Shown here in pieces: positions 6,863 through 13,717 of a stretch of 16,320 nt of DNA. This stretch comes from an uncultured Gammaproteobacteria bacterium (GTDB taxonomy: Bacteria > Pseudomonadota > Gammaproteobacteria > Pseudomonadales > UBA5518): positions 1 to 16,320 of the forward strand of contig CAIXOY010000220.1 in NCBI GenBank assembly GCA_903921135.1, in the 5' to 3' direction. Position numbers and translations under genes: made by a program. The stretch's first letter is position 1, and the number at the start of each line of letters is the position of its first letter. The notes under the pieces are model-generated. The model worked only from the letters and a program-made list of their open reading frames with translations, was not told the DNA's origin and made no database searches.

Positions 6863-7425
6863 GCCTTCCCGCCCGCGGTGCGCCCCTCGATCACCTCGCC
6901 CTGTGCGCACTGTTCGACGCACTGTTCAGCGGGCAGGAGAACACGCGCCTCGTCCATGGCGGCGAAGAACCCGTCTATCTGCCGGCAGATGCGAAGTGCG
7001 GCTGGCATCGGATCGTGTTCCGTCATGACTATGTCGCCAGCGCACTCCACGAGATCGCGCACTGGTGCGTTGCGGGCCCCGAGCGCCGCTTGTTGCCCGA
7101 CTACGGGTACTGGTATTCGCCGGATGGCCGCTCTGCCGAGCGTCAGGCGCAGTTCGAATCCCTCGAGCCGAGGCCTCAGGCGCTCGAGTGGATTTTCAGT
7201 CAGGCCTGTGGATTGCCCTTCCGGCCAAGCATCGACAATCTCGACGGCGCTCCCGCTGACGCGGCGGGCTTCGCCCGCGCCATACAGTCGGAGGTACACC
7301 GTCGCTGCCGGGAAGGGCTGCCTGAGCGGGCGCGCCGTTTCCACGCTGCTCTGGCGCAGTGGTCAGGACTCGGAGCGCGGCTGAATGAGGCGGATTTCAA
7401 GCTCGACCCCGCGTGGCTGGCATGA
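6859..7425 (+). CDS. epmC: Elongation factor P hydroxylase
   Basis: EpmC (YfcM) hydroxylates the beta-lysylated lysine of elongation factor P, the last step of the EF-P modification pathway after EpmB and EpmA. The 188-residue product has the characteristic ALHEIAHWCVAGPERRLLPD, with the putative metal-binding HEIAHW at residues 64-69, followed by DYGYWYSPDGRS and PQALEW, all conserved in the family. Length fits the E. coli protein. No epmA, epmB or efp gene is in the window, so the substrate must be encoded elsewhere. The ATG at 6859 overlaps the tusA stop (ATGA), and the stop overlaps the exonuclease ATG. Sharing an operon with tusA puts two translation-modifying enzymes side by side. Confidence 0.93.
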   Translation: MSLPARGAPLDHLALCALFDALFSGQENTRLVHGGEEPVYLPADAKCGWHRIVFRHDYVASALHEIAHWCVAGPERRLLPDYGYWYSPDGRSAERQAQFESLEPRPQALEWIFSQACGLPFRPSIDNLDGAPADAAGFARAIQSEVHRRCREGLPERARRFHAALAQWSGLGARLNEADFKLDPAWLA

Positions 7426-8315
7426 GGCCAACCGTTCACCTCATCGATGCCTCGATCTACATTTTTCGCGCGTGGTTCGCGATACCGCCTGGTGCTGTAT
7501 CGGCTACGGGTATGCCGACCCATGCCGTTGCGGGATTTGCCGGCTCCCTCGCTGCCATGATCGAACAGTCGCGCGAGGGCAAATTCCTCGCGGCCTTCGA
7601 CGAGAGTCTGGGCACCTGTTTCCGCCACGCTATCCATCCCGGCTACAAGCAGCGCCGCGCCTTGCCCGATCCCGAACTGGCGTTCCAGTTGTCGGCGTGT
7701 CGCGAACTGGCAGAGGCGCTCGGCATCAGTTGTGTCGCCAGTCCGCGCTACGAGGCTGACGATCTGCTCGCCAGCGCTGCCCGTCACGCGCGTGCCTCGG
7801 GGCATCGCTGTGTGGTGCTCAGCCGGGACAAGGACCTCGGGCAGTTGCTCTGCGTCGCGGATGATGTCCTGTGGGACTTTCCGAAAGCCGAACCTCAGGA
7901 CCGTGCCGGGTGGATGGCGCTGCAGGGTATCCGCCCAGAGCAGTTGGCGGCCCGCCTTGCGCTGACCGGTGACAGCATCGACGACATCCCTGGCGTGCCG
8001 GGTATTGGTGAGCGCACGGCCGTGTCGCTGCTCGGGCAGTACGAAGATGTGGAGAACATCCTCGCGGATCTCCCAGGCATCGCGGCTTCCGGGCGACGAG
8101 GCGCCGCGCGTATCGCGGCATCGCTCGATGCCCATGCGCCGCAACTGCGCATGGCGCGCCAACTGACGCAACTTGCAGAAGATGCGCTCCTCGCGCCACC
8201 GCAGTTCCATCGCGCTGCCGTCGATCCAGGACGGCTGGACTCACTGGGCAGGCATCTCGGCTTCGGCGAGCGTCTGCGCCAGCGGCTGCATCGTCTGACA
8301 GAGGGTTCGGAATGA
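7422..8315 (+). CDS. 5'-3' exonuclease (FEN/PIN family, Pol I N-domain-like)
   Basis: A stand-alone 5' nuclease of 297 residues related to the N-terminal domain of DNA polymerase I and to E. coli Xni. The acidic metal-binding set appears complete: Asp9 (LIDAS), Asp60 (AFDES), Glu111, Asp113 and Asp114 (EADD), Asp136 and Asp138 (SRDKD), and Asp184 and Asp187 in GDSIDDIPGVPGIG. The last of these starts the helix-3-turn-helix DNA-binding motif. YKQRRALP (75-82) is the usual helical-arch region. It would cut or resect 5' ends or flaps in DNA repair or replication. The ATG at 7422 overlaps the epmC stop (ATGA) and is preferred over a GTG at 7413 that lies inside epmC. The family's second site normally reads SDN; here it is IDD, a small change. 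Overlaps pdxB by 4 bp. Confidence 0.88.
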   Translation: MRPTVHLIDASIYIFRAWFAIPPGAVSATGMPTHAVAGFAGSLAAMIEQSREGKFLAAFDESLGTCFRHAIHPGYKQRRALPDPELAFQLSACRELAEALGISCVASPRYEADDLLASAARHARASGHRCVVLSRDKDLGQLLCVADDVLWDFPKAEPQDRAGWMALQGIRPEQLAARLALTGDSIDDIPGVPGIGERTAVSLLGQYEDVENILADLPGIAASGRRGAARIAASLDAHAPQLRMARQLTQLAEDALLAPPQFHRAAVDPGRLDSLGRHLGFGERLRQRLHRLTEGSE

Positions 8316-9418
8316 AAGTGGTCGTGGACGAAAACATCCCTTGCGCCGCGGAGCTGCTCGCGCCTTTGGCCGAGCTGCGCTTGCTGCCAGGCCGTGCGAT
8401 CGATGCGAAGGCGGTGCGCGACGCGGATGCCTTGCTGGTGCGTTCGGTCACGCGGGTGGATGACGATCTTGTTGCGGGCAGCCGCTTGCGCTTCGTGGGT
8501 ACCGCCACCGCGGGGGTCGATCATGTTGATGTTTCCGCGCTTGCCGCCCGCGGGATCCACTTCGTGTCCGCGCCCGGATCGAATGCGGAGTCGGTGGTGG
8601 ACTACGTGTTCGCCGCGCTGGCGGTGGCGTTCCCCGGGGACGGAGAGCTCGAGTCACGGCGCGTGGGCGTGGTGGGTTGTGGTGAGGTGGGTTCGCGGCT
8701 GCTGCGGCGCCTGCAAGACATCGGTGTGCATTGCCGGCCTTGCGACCCCTTCCGCACGGACATCCCGGGAAATGCCCCGATAGGGGAGGCGCTGGACTGC
8801 GATGTGCTCAGCCTGCACGTGCCTCTTACGCTGGATGGCGCCCACCCCACCTTCCACCTGCTGGACGATGTGAGGCTCCGGCAGATGCGCGAGGACGCGC
8901 TGCTGATCAATACCGCGCGCGGGGCAGTGGTGGACAACGCCGCCTTGCTGGCAGTGCTGCGACAGAGGCCCCATATGCGCGCGGTGCTGGATGTCTGGGA
9001 GCCGGAGCCGGAGTACGACCCGGAGCTCCTCGCGCGCTGCATGATCGGTACACCCCATATCGCGGGTTATGCGGCTGATGGCAAACGTCGCGGTGCCTTG
9101 GCGGTCATCCGGGCGGCGCTCGACTTTTGTGCGCCCGGCAGCGCGCATATCGAGGAATCCACGGTGGCGCTGCCCGCAGCAGGAAAGCTGCCGGCGTGGG
9201 CGGCCAGTTGGCAGCAAGCGGTGCTGGCTGCCTACGATCTGCGCTCGGACGATGCCCGGTTGCGCGCATCTCTGATCGGCGATCCGGCGCTGCGTGCAGC
9301 GGGCTTCGACCGGTTACGGAAGGAGTACCCGGAGCGGCGCGAATTCAGTGCCTGGCGTTACGGGAAAACACCGATTGCTCTTGCAGAGCGATTGCGCGCC
9401 CTGGGTTTCGCCTGCTGA
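8312..9418 (+). CDS. pdxB: Erythronate-4-phosphate dehydrogenase
   Basis: PdxB oxidises 4-phosphoerythronate in the DXP-dependent route to pyridoxal 5'-phosphate. The 368-residue product belongs to the D-2-hydroxyacid dehydrogenase family. It begins MKVVVDENIP, has GTATAGVDHVD, and carries an NAD-binding Rossmann motif VGVVGCGEVG with GxGxxG at residues 122-127. The catalytic triad motifs NTARGAVVD (Arg), DVWEPEP (Glu) and IGTPHIAGY (His) are all present. The C-terminal dimerisation domain that separates PdxB from SerA-like enzymes is also present, ending in LRKEYPERREFSAWRY. The ATG at 8312 overlaps the exonuclease stop. It is the last gene of the six-gene chain and converges on alaA 10 bp away. 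Its PLP product is the cofactor of the neighbouring AlaA, but that adjacency may be chance. Confidence 0.95.
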   Translation: MKVVVDENIPCAAELLAPLAELRLLPGRAIDAKAVRDADALLVRSVTRVDDDLVAGSRLRFVGTATAGVDHVDVSALAARGIHFVSAPGSNAESVVDYVFAALAVAFPGDGELESRRVGVVGCGEVGSRLLRRLQDIGVHCRPCDPFRTDIPGNAPIGEALDCDVLSLHVPLTLDGAHPTFHLLDDVRLRQMREDALLINTARGAVVDNAALLAVLRQRPHMRAVLDVWEPEPEYDPELLARCMIGTPHIAGYAADGKRRGALAVIRAALDFCAPGSAHIEESTVALPAAGKLPAWAASWQQAVLAAYDLRSDDARLRASLIGDPALRAAGFDRLRKEYPERREFSAWRYGKTPIALAERLRALGFAC

Positions 9419-9427
9419 AATTTCAGC
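9414..9427. repeat. 14-bp palindrome between convergent pdxB and alaA
   Basis: GCTGAAATTTCAGC is a perfect palindrome that contains the pdxB stop codon (TGA 9416-9418) and fills most of the 10-bp gap before the alaA stop (TAG on the minus strand, 9431-9429). As RNA it could form a 5-bp stem with an AATT loop. There is no long T-run beyond it, so a terminator role is only a possibility. Confidence 0.4.
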
Positions 9428-9428
9428 G

Positions 9429-10643
9429 CTACTGGCTGTAGGTCTTGAGGAATCTGCCCAGCCTGCCTACGGCGTCCTCGATCTGTTCGGCGCGTGGCAG
9501 GAAGACCACGCGAAGATGATCCGGTTCTGGCCAGTTGAAGGCGGTGCCCTGTACCAGCAGCATCTTTTCCTGGGTCAACAGGTCGAAAACGAGTTTCTCG
9601 TCGTCGTGGATGCGGTGAACCTTGGGGTCGAGGCGGGGGAAGAGGTAGATCGCGCCGCGCGGTTTGACGCAACTCACACCGGGGATCTGGTTCAGCAGTT
9701 CCCATGCGCGGTCGCGCTGCTCGAGCAGGCGGCCGCCGGGGAGGATCAGGTCGTTGATGCTCTGCCTGCCGCCGAGCGATGTCTGGATCGCGTGTTGCGC
9801 TGGCACGTTTGCGCACAGGCGCATCGAGGCGAGGATGTCCAGACCTTCGATGAAGTCCCGCGCCTTGTGTTTGGCTCCCGAGACGATCAGCCAGCCGGAA
9901 CGGAAACCCGCCAATCGATAGGTTTTGGACAAGCCGTTGAAGGTGAGGCAGAGCGGTTCTGGCGAAATGCTCGCGAGGCAGGTGTGCTGCGCGTCGTCGT
10001 AGAGGATCTTGTCGTAGATCTCGTCGGCCAGTATCACCAGCCCGTGCTCGAGCGCGATCTGCACGATGCCTTCGAGAATCTCCCGTGGATACACGGCGCC
10101 CGTGGGGTTGTTGGGATTGATCACCAGGATGGCGCGCGTCCGGTCGGTGATCCTGGATCGGATGTCGGCGAGATCCGGGTACCAGTCCGATTGCTCGTCG
10201 CAGCGGTAGTGCACGGCGGTGCCGCCGGCGAGTGTGGTCGCTGCAGTCCACAGCGGATAATCGGGTGCGGGGATCAGGATCTCGTCGCCGTCGTTGGCAA
10301 GCGCCTGCATCACCATCACGATCAGTTCGCTCACGCCGTTGCCGAGGTAGACGTCGTTCACCTCCACGCCCGTGATTTCCCGCTGCTGGGCGTACTGCAT
10401 GACCGCCTTGCGTGCGGAATACAGGCCCTTGGAGTCGCAGTAGCCTTGCGACTCGGGGATGTTGTGGATGACATCGACGAGGATTTCCTCGGGGGCATCG
10501 AAGCCGAAGGGCGTGGGATTGCCGATATTCAGTTTGAGGATGCGGTGGCCTTCCTCCTCCATCACCGAAGCGCGCTCGTGGACAGGGCCGCGGATGTCGT
10601 AGCAGACATTGGCCAGCTTGTGGGATTTGAGGTAGTCGCGCAT
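9429..10643 (-). CDS. alaA: Alanine aminotransferase (glutamate-pyruvate aminotransferase)
   Basis: A PLP-dependent fold-type I aminotransferase of 404 residues, colinear with E. coli AlaA. It makes alanine from pyruvate with glutamate as donor. Recognisable blocks are LANVCYDIRGPV (10-21), KLNIGNPTPFGFDAP, QGYCDSKGLYSARKA, INPNNPTGA (175-183, with Asn179), LADEIYDKILYDD (Asp207 binds the PLP ring nitrogen) and SKTYR with the Schiff-base Lys240. The end has RLCANVPAQHAIQTSLGG and VKPRGAIYLFP, as in AlaA. The start ATG at 10643 gives an N-terminus of the family's length; the nearest GGAG is about 12 bases upstream, longer than usual. It is transcribed away from msrB and converges on pdxB. Confidence 0.95.
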   Translation of the reverse strand: MRDYLKSHKLANVCYDIRGPVHERASVMEEEGHRILKLNIGNPTPFGFDAPEEILVDVIHNIPESQGYCDSKGLYSARKAVMQYAQQREITGVEVNDVYLGNGVSELIVMVMQALANDGDEILIPAPDYPLWTAATTLAGGTAVHYRCDEQSDWYPDLADIRSRITDRTRAILVINPNNPTGAVYPREILEGIVQIALEHGLVILADEIYDKILYDDAQHTCLASISPEPLCLTFNGLSKTYRLAGFRSGWLIVSGAKHKARDFIEGLDILASMRLCANVPAQHAIQTSLGGRQSINDLILPGGRLLEQRDRAWELLNQIPGVSCVKPRGAIYLFPRLDPKVHRIHDDEKLVFDLLTQEKMLLVQGTAFNWPEPDHLRVVFLPRAEQIEDAVGRLGRFLKTYSQ

Positions 10644-10672
10644 CGGACGGGGTGTCTCCGGAGTGGCCGGTC

Positions 10673-10701
10673 AGTATAGTGATGGCTCGCGGGCTCCGGA
10701 A
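10673..10701 (-). promoter_or_regulatory. Candidate alaA promoter
   Basis: On the minus strand TTCCGG (10701-10696) and TATACT (10678-10673) are separated by exactly 17 bp, and the -10 lies 29 bases before the alaA ATG. The -10 is strong and the -35 weak. The opposite strand of the same spot reads TATAGT (10675-10680), which could serve msrB, so the two divergent genes may share overlapping -10 elements. Confidence 0.5.
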
Positions 10702-10735
10702 CTGCGAGCCACAGGGCGTATACGGGAGTATCGAC

Positions 10736-11134
10736 ATGAGCGGATCGGGATCGGACGAGCAGTGGCGCGACAAGCTCTCGCCGGAGCAGTTCAACATCTG
10801 CCGTCAGAAGGGCACCGAGCGGGCCTTCACCGGCAAGTACTGGAATACCAAGACGCCTGGCACCTACCTGTGTGCCTGCTGCGGCGAAGCCCTGTTCCAT
10901 TCGTCCACCAAGTACGACAGCGGCTCGGGCTGGCCGAGCTTCTACGCTCCCGTGGCGGAAGAGGGAGTAGCCACCGAGACCGACAACAGCTACGGCATGC
11001 TGCGCACCGAGGTGACATGCCGCGCGTGTGGCTCGCATCTGGGGCATGTTTTTCCGGACGGTCCGCGCCCCACCGGGCTGCGCTATTGCATCAATTCCGC
11101 CTCGCTCGACCTTCGTGAAGAGGGAACTGCCTGA
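10736..11134 (+). CDS. msrB: Peptide-methionine (R)-S-oxide reductase
   Basis: MsrB reduces the R form of methionine sulfoxide in oxidised proteins, using thioredoxin as the usual reductant. The 132-residue product has the structural zinc cysteines in two CxxC pairs, Cys46/Cys49 and Cys95/Cys98. The SGSGWPSF block (62-69) is the conserved substrate pocket, and RYCINSASL carries the catalytic Cys118. It is a single-domain form without an MsrA partner nearby and without a signal peptide, so it is cytoplasmic. The ATG at 10736 is preceded by GGGAG (10724-10728) with a 7-base spacer. An upstream in-frame start at 10652 lies before that site and adds unconserved residues. No terminator is seen between its stop and the tRNA-Glu promoter. 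Confidence 0.96.
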   Translation: MSGSGSDEQWRDKLSPEQFNICRQKGTERAFTGKYWNTKTPGTYLCACCGEALFHSSTKYDSGSGWPSFYAPVAEEGVATETDNSYGMLRTEVTCRACGSHLGHVFPDGPRPTGLRYCINSASLDLREEGTA

Positions 11135-11183
11135 GAGGAACAGGTGGCGTTTGGCATCAGCATAAAATGTTTGCGCGCCTTGC

Positions 11184-11212
11184 TTGACGCTCCCGGGGGG
11201 CCTCCCTAGAAT
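11184..11212 (+). promoter_or_regulatory. Sigma70 promoter of tRNA-Glu
   Basis: TTGACG (11184-11189) and TAGAAT (11207-11212) are separated by exactly 17 bp. The -10 is followed by GCGCGGC, a GC-rich discriminator of the type linked to stringent control of stable-RNA promoters. Transcription would begin near 11219, leaving a leader of about 15 bases. That leader holds a small GCTTC-GCG-GAAGC stem (11218-11230) just before the mature tRNA 5' end. Confidence 0.8.
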
Positions 11213-11233
11213 GCGCGGCTTCGCGGAAGCGCC

Positions 11234-11309
11234 GTCCCCTTCGTCTAGAGGCCTAGGACATCGCCCTTTCACGGCGGTAACAGGGGTTCGAATCCCCTAG
11301 GGGACGCCA
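11234..11309 (+). tRNA. tRNA-Glu (anticodon TTC)
   Basis: A 76-base tRNA including an encoded CCA (11307-11309). The acceptor stem GTCCCCT pairs fully with AGGGGAC (11299-11305), followed by discriminator G11306. The anticodon loop CTTTCAC (11266-11272) has anticodon TTC at 11268-11270, and the T arm is CAGGGGTTCGAATCCCCT. The sequence is nearly identical to E. coli tRNA-Glu; the closing pair of the anticodon stem is T-G here. Its wobble uridine is a substrate of the TusA-dependent 2-thiolation pathway. It is followed by an RRM protein gene with no terminator in between. Confidence 0.98.
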
Positions 11310-11336
11310 TCTTCGCGCGAATTCGGCACCGCCCCG

Positions 11337-11429
11337 AGTGGTTCCGCAACCACTATCTGATAGTCCGTGCCTGTGCATATTCGATAGTGGCCCCATGCCA
11401 GCACGGCACGTTTCGAGACTGTAGTCGAA
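11337..11429 (+). promoter_or_regulatory. Structured leader of the RRM gene with competing pairings
   Basis: Several perfect inverted repeats occupy the 119-base gap between tRNA-Glu and the RRM gene. AGTGGTT (11337-11343) pairs with AACCACT (11348-11354) around a CCGC loop. CCACTATC (11350-11357) can instead pair with GATAGTGG (11383-11390), and its ACTATC also mirrors GATAGT (11359-11364). CCGTGC (11365-11370) pairs with GCACGG (11401-11406), interlocking with the previous stem as in a pseudoknot. TTCGA (11412-11416) pairs with TCGAA (11425-11429), the last base of which is the A of the start codon. No promoter or good Shine-Dalgarno sequence is visible. A switching role is inferred, not shown. 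Confidence 0.45.
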
Positions 11430-11710
11430 TGAACATCTATGTTGGCAATCTTGCCTACACCACCAACGAGCAGGAACTGCGCGACGCCTTCGAGGCCTTC
11501 GGCAGCGTCAGCCGGGCCACTGTGATCATGGACCGCGAAACCGGTCGTTCCAAGGGCTTCGGGTTCGTCGAAATGGCGAACAACGCCGAAGCTGAAGAAG
11601 CGATCCAGTCGATGAACGGTCGCAACCTGAGCGGTCGCACGATTCGTGTGAATCAGGCAGAAGAGCGCAAGCCGCGCGATAACGCTGGCGCCCCGCGTCG
11701 CCGCTTCTGA
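11429..11710 (+). CDS. RRM-domain RNA-binding protein
   Basis: A 93-residue protein that is a single RNA recognition motif. RNP2 is IYVGNL (3-8), RNP1 is KGFGFVEM (42-49), and the fold ends with GRTIRVNQAE. A short basic tail follows, KPRDNAGAPRRRF, without the glycine-rich stretch found in cyanobacterial Rbp proteins. Proteins of this type bind single-stranded RNA; the targets in proteobacteria are largely unknown. The ATG at 11429 gives an N-terminus starting directly in the first beta strand. An in-frame start at 11387 lies inside the leader repeats and is rejected. No Shine-Dalgarno sequence is seen. It appears to be read from the tRNA-Glu promoter and ends at a clear terminator. Autoregulation through the leader is possible but unproven. 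Confidence 0.92.
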   Translation: MNIYVGNLAYTTNEQELRDAFEAFGSVSRATVIMDRETGRSKGFGFVEMANNAEAEEAIQSMNGRNLSGRTIRVNQAEERKPRDNAGAPRRRF

Positions 11711-11715
11711 GCCTT

Positions 11716-11734
11716 GGGCCACCTGAGGTGGCCC
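11716..11734 (+). repeat. Hairpin after the RRM gene, without T-run
   Basis: GGGCCACC and GGTGGCCC form a perfect 8-bp stem with a TGA loop, six bases after the RRM stop codon. It is followed by TGCAGG rather than thymines, so by itself it is not an intrinsic terminator. It stands just ahead of one and may protect the mRNA 3' end from exonucleases. Confidence 0.7.
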
Positions 11735-11740
11735 TGCAGG

Positions 11741-11785
11741 AACCCCGGTATGCGCCCGTTAGTTCGGGTGTAACCGGGGTTTTTT
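11741..11785 (+). terminator. Intrinsic terminator of the tRNA-Glu/RRM transcript
   Basis: AACCCCGGT (11741-11749) pairs with ACCGGGGTT (11773-11781). An inner CCCG/CGGG stem extends it, and six thymines follow at 11780-11785. This is the textbook rho-independent form. On the other strand the flanking bases give no matching T-run, so it acts on + strand transcripts. Confidence 0.9.
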
Positions 11786-11954
11786 GTGTATGGGGCGGTG
11801 ATGGCCTCGTTCCGGGCGCTCACTCCCACAGAAAGGCCTCTTTGCGTCATGTGCCATCGGCAATATGACGCTGCGTCCCCCGGCGCGGGTGCCGTCACGC
11901 CCCGAGGCTGGATACCATTGACTGGTCAACCGCGCAGCGGAGCATGAACCCGAG
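11786..11954. other. Intergenic region before yadG with two dyads
   Basis: No gene is evident in this 169-base gap. It holds a long imperfect hairpin: GCGTCAT (11844-11850) with ATGACGC (11865-11871), and nested inside it TGCC (11852-11855) with GGCA (11859-11862). Nearer the gene, TTGAC-TG-GTCAA (11918-11929) is a 5-bp dyad 25 bases before the yadG ATG. Either could be a regulator site for the transporter operon. I see no convincing -35/-10 pair. Confidence 0.4.
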
Positions 11955-12887
11955 ATGAGTCTGGCCCTGTCCATCCGGCAACTCTCCAAGACCTACGCCA
12001 ACGGCCTGTCAGCGCTGAAGGGTATCGATCTCGATGTGGAGGAGGGGGATTTCTTCGCGTTGCTGGGGCCGAACGGTGCGGGCAAATCCACCACCATCGG
12101 CATCATCTGTTCCCTCGTGCGGAAGACCGGCGGAAGCGTCTCGGTGTTCGGCACGGACATCGACCGCGACTTTCCCCGGGCCAAGCGGCACATCGGCGTG
12201 GTACCGCAGGAATTCAATTTCAACAACTTCGAGAAGGTGGGAGACATCCTCGCCACCCAAGCGGGCTATTACGGCCTGCCGCTGGCGCTGGCCCGTGAGC
12301 GCGCCGAAAAGTATCTCCACCGGCTGGAGCTCTGGGACAAGCGCGAGAGTCCCGCGCGCACGCTCTCCGGCGGCATGAAGCGGCGGCTGATGATCGCCCG
12401 AGCCTTGGTGCACGAGCCGCGCTTGCTGATCCTGGACGAGCCCACGGCTGGCGTGGACATCGAGCTGCGCCGCTCCATGTGGGCTTTCCTGCAGGAGCTC
12501 AACGCCGCAGGTACCACCATCATCCTCACGACCCACTATCTGGAAGAGGCCGAGAGCCTCTGCCGCAACATCGCGATCATCGACGGCGGGCGGATCATCG
12601 AGAACACGGGCGTGAAGCAGTTGCTGCGGCAGATGCAGGTCGAGACCTTCGTGCTCGACCTCGGTGCCGACGTCATCGAGGGCTTCGGTCTGGATGCGTA
12701 TCCCACCAAAGTGGTCGACGCCCGCACCCTGGAGGTCACAGTCCAGAAGGGGCAGTCGCTGAATGCCGTCTTCGCCGCCTTGTCATCGGCCAATCTGCCG
12801 GTGGTGAGCATGCGCAACAAGGCCAACCGGCTCGAGGAGTTGTTCGTCGGGCTCCTCCGCCAGAACAAGGCGGAGGCTGCGGCATGA
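11955..12887 (+). CDS. yadG: ABC-2 type transporter ATP-binding protein, YadG-like
   Basis: The 310-residue ATPase of an ABC-2 exporter. It shows Walker A GPNGAGKST (38-46), a Q-loop at VVPQE (82-86), the signature LSGGM (137-141), Walker B LLILDE (157-162) and the switch His194 in TTHYLEEAE. A C-terminal regulatory region of about 90 residues follows, as in E. coli YadG. It would drive export by the membrane subunit encoded next; the substrate is unknown. ATG 11955 has only a distant GGAG (11939-11942). The stop overlaps the permease ATG by 4 bp (ATGA), fixing them as one unit. Confidence 0.92.
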   Translation: MSLALSIRQLSKTYANGLSALKGIDLDVEEGDFFALLGPNGAGKSTTIGIICSLVRKTGGSVSVFGTDIDRDFPRAKRHIGVVPQEFNFNNFEKVGDILATQAGYYGLPLALARERAEKYLHRLELWDKRESPARTLSGGMKRRLMIARALVHEPRLLILDEPTAGVDIELRRSMWAFLQELNAAGTTIILTTHYLEEAESLCRNIAIIDGGRIIENTGVKQLLRQMQVETFVLDLGADVIEGFGLDAYPTKVVDARTLEVTVQKGQSLNAVFAALSSANLPVVSMRNKANRLEELFVGLLRQNKAEAAA

Positions 12888-13657
12888 GCCCGGGGGAAAT
12901 CTTCGTTGCCTTTCTCACCATCCTGGTCAAGGAAGTGCGGCGCTTCACGCGCATCTGGGCCCAGACATTGCTGCCACCTGCGATAACGGTGGTGTTGTAC
13001 TTCGTGATCTTCGGCAAGTTGATCGGCTCGCGCATCGGCGACATGGGCGGCTTCGATTACATCCAGTTCGTCGTGCCCGGCCTGATCATGATGGCCGTGA
13101 TAAACAACAGTTACGCCAACGTGGTGTCCTCGTTCTTCGGTGCCAAGTTCCAGCATCACATCGAGGAACTGCTCGTCTCTCCCACGCCGAACTGGGTGAT
13201 CCTGCTCGGGTTCACGGCCGGTGGTGTTGCGAGGGGCTTGTGCGTCGGCCTGATCGTCACGCTGCTATCACTTTTCTTCACACGATTGCACGTGCAGGAC
13301 ATCGGGCTGACCGTGCTGGTTGTGCTGCTCACCTCGGTGCTGTTCTCGCTCGCGGGTCTGATCAACGCGGTCTTCGCCGACAATTTCGACGATATCTCGA
13401 TCATCCCCACCTTCGTGCTGACACCGCTCACCTATCTGGGCGGTGTGTTCTATTCGATGGATCTGCTGCCCCCGTTCTGGCGCGAGCTGGCGCATCTGAA
13501 CCCGATTCTCTACATGGTCAATGCCTTCCGCTACGGACTGCTGGGGGTATCGGACATCCACGTGGGTTTCGCGCTCGCAATGATCGTGCTGTTCATCGCA
13601 GCCGCCTGGGCGTATTGCATGTATCTTCTGGAGAGCGGCAAGCGCCTGCGTCAGTAA
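12884..13657 (+). CDS. yadH: ABC-2 type transporter permease, YadH-like
   Basis: The 257-residue inner-membrane partner of the ATPase, with about six hydrophobic segments. It is colinear with E. coli YadH over blocks such as KEVRRFTRIWAQTLLPPAIT, GKLIGSRIGDMGGFDYIQF, VPGLIMM, SSFFGAKFQ, IEELLVSPTP, and TPLTYLGGVFYSMDLLPPFW near the C-terminus. ABC-2 exporters of this branch move lipids, drugs or polysaccharides, but YadH has no established substrate. The ATG at 12884 overlaps the yadG stop. The gap to queF is 60 bp and contains no terminator, so the three genes may be co-transcribed, although queF has its own strong ribosome site. Confidence 0.93.
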   Translation: MSPGEIFVAFLTILVKEVRRFTRIWAQTLLPPAITVVLYFVIFGKLIGSRIGDMGGFDYIQFVVPGLIMMAVINNSYANVVSSFFGAKFQHHIEELLVSPTPNWVILLGFTAGGVARGLCVGLIVTLLSLFFTRLHVQDIGLTVLVVLLTSVLFSLAGLINAVFADNFDDISIIPTFVLTPLTYLGGVFYSMDLLPPFWRELAHLNPILYMVNAFRYGLLGVSDIHVGFALAMIVLFIAAAWAYCMYLLESGKRLRQ

Positions 13658-13717
13658 GCGCCAAGCGCTACGCGGGTCTTGCCACGAGACGGCCGCTTCC
13701 GGATGGAGGGGACAGCC

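Noticed and set aside
9294..10679. Plus-strand open frame of 461 codons opposite alaA
   Set aside because: It mirrors the alaA codons, shows no domain, and would overlap pdxB and the alaA promoter. It is a shadow of the real gene.
11944..11958. Four-codon mini-ORF (ATG AAC CCG AGA TGA) overlapping the yadG start
   Set aside because: The GGAG is only one base from its ATG, too close for initiation, and the frame is so short that it is likely chance.
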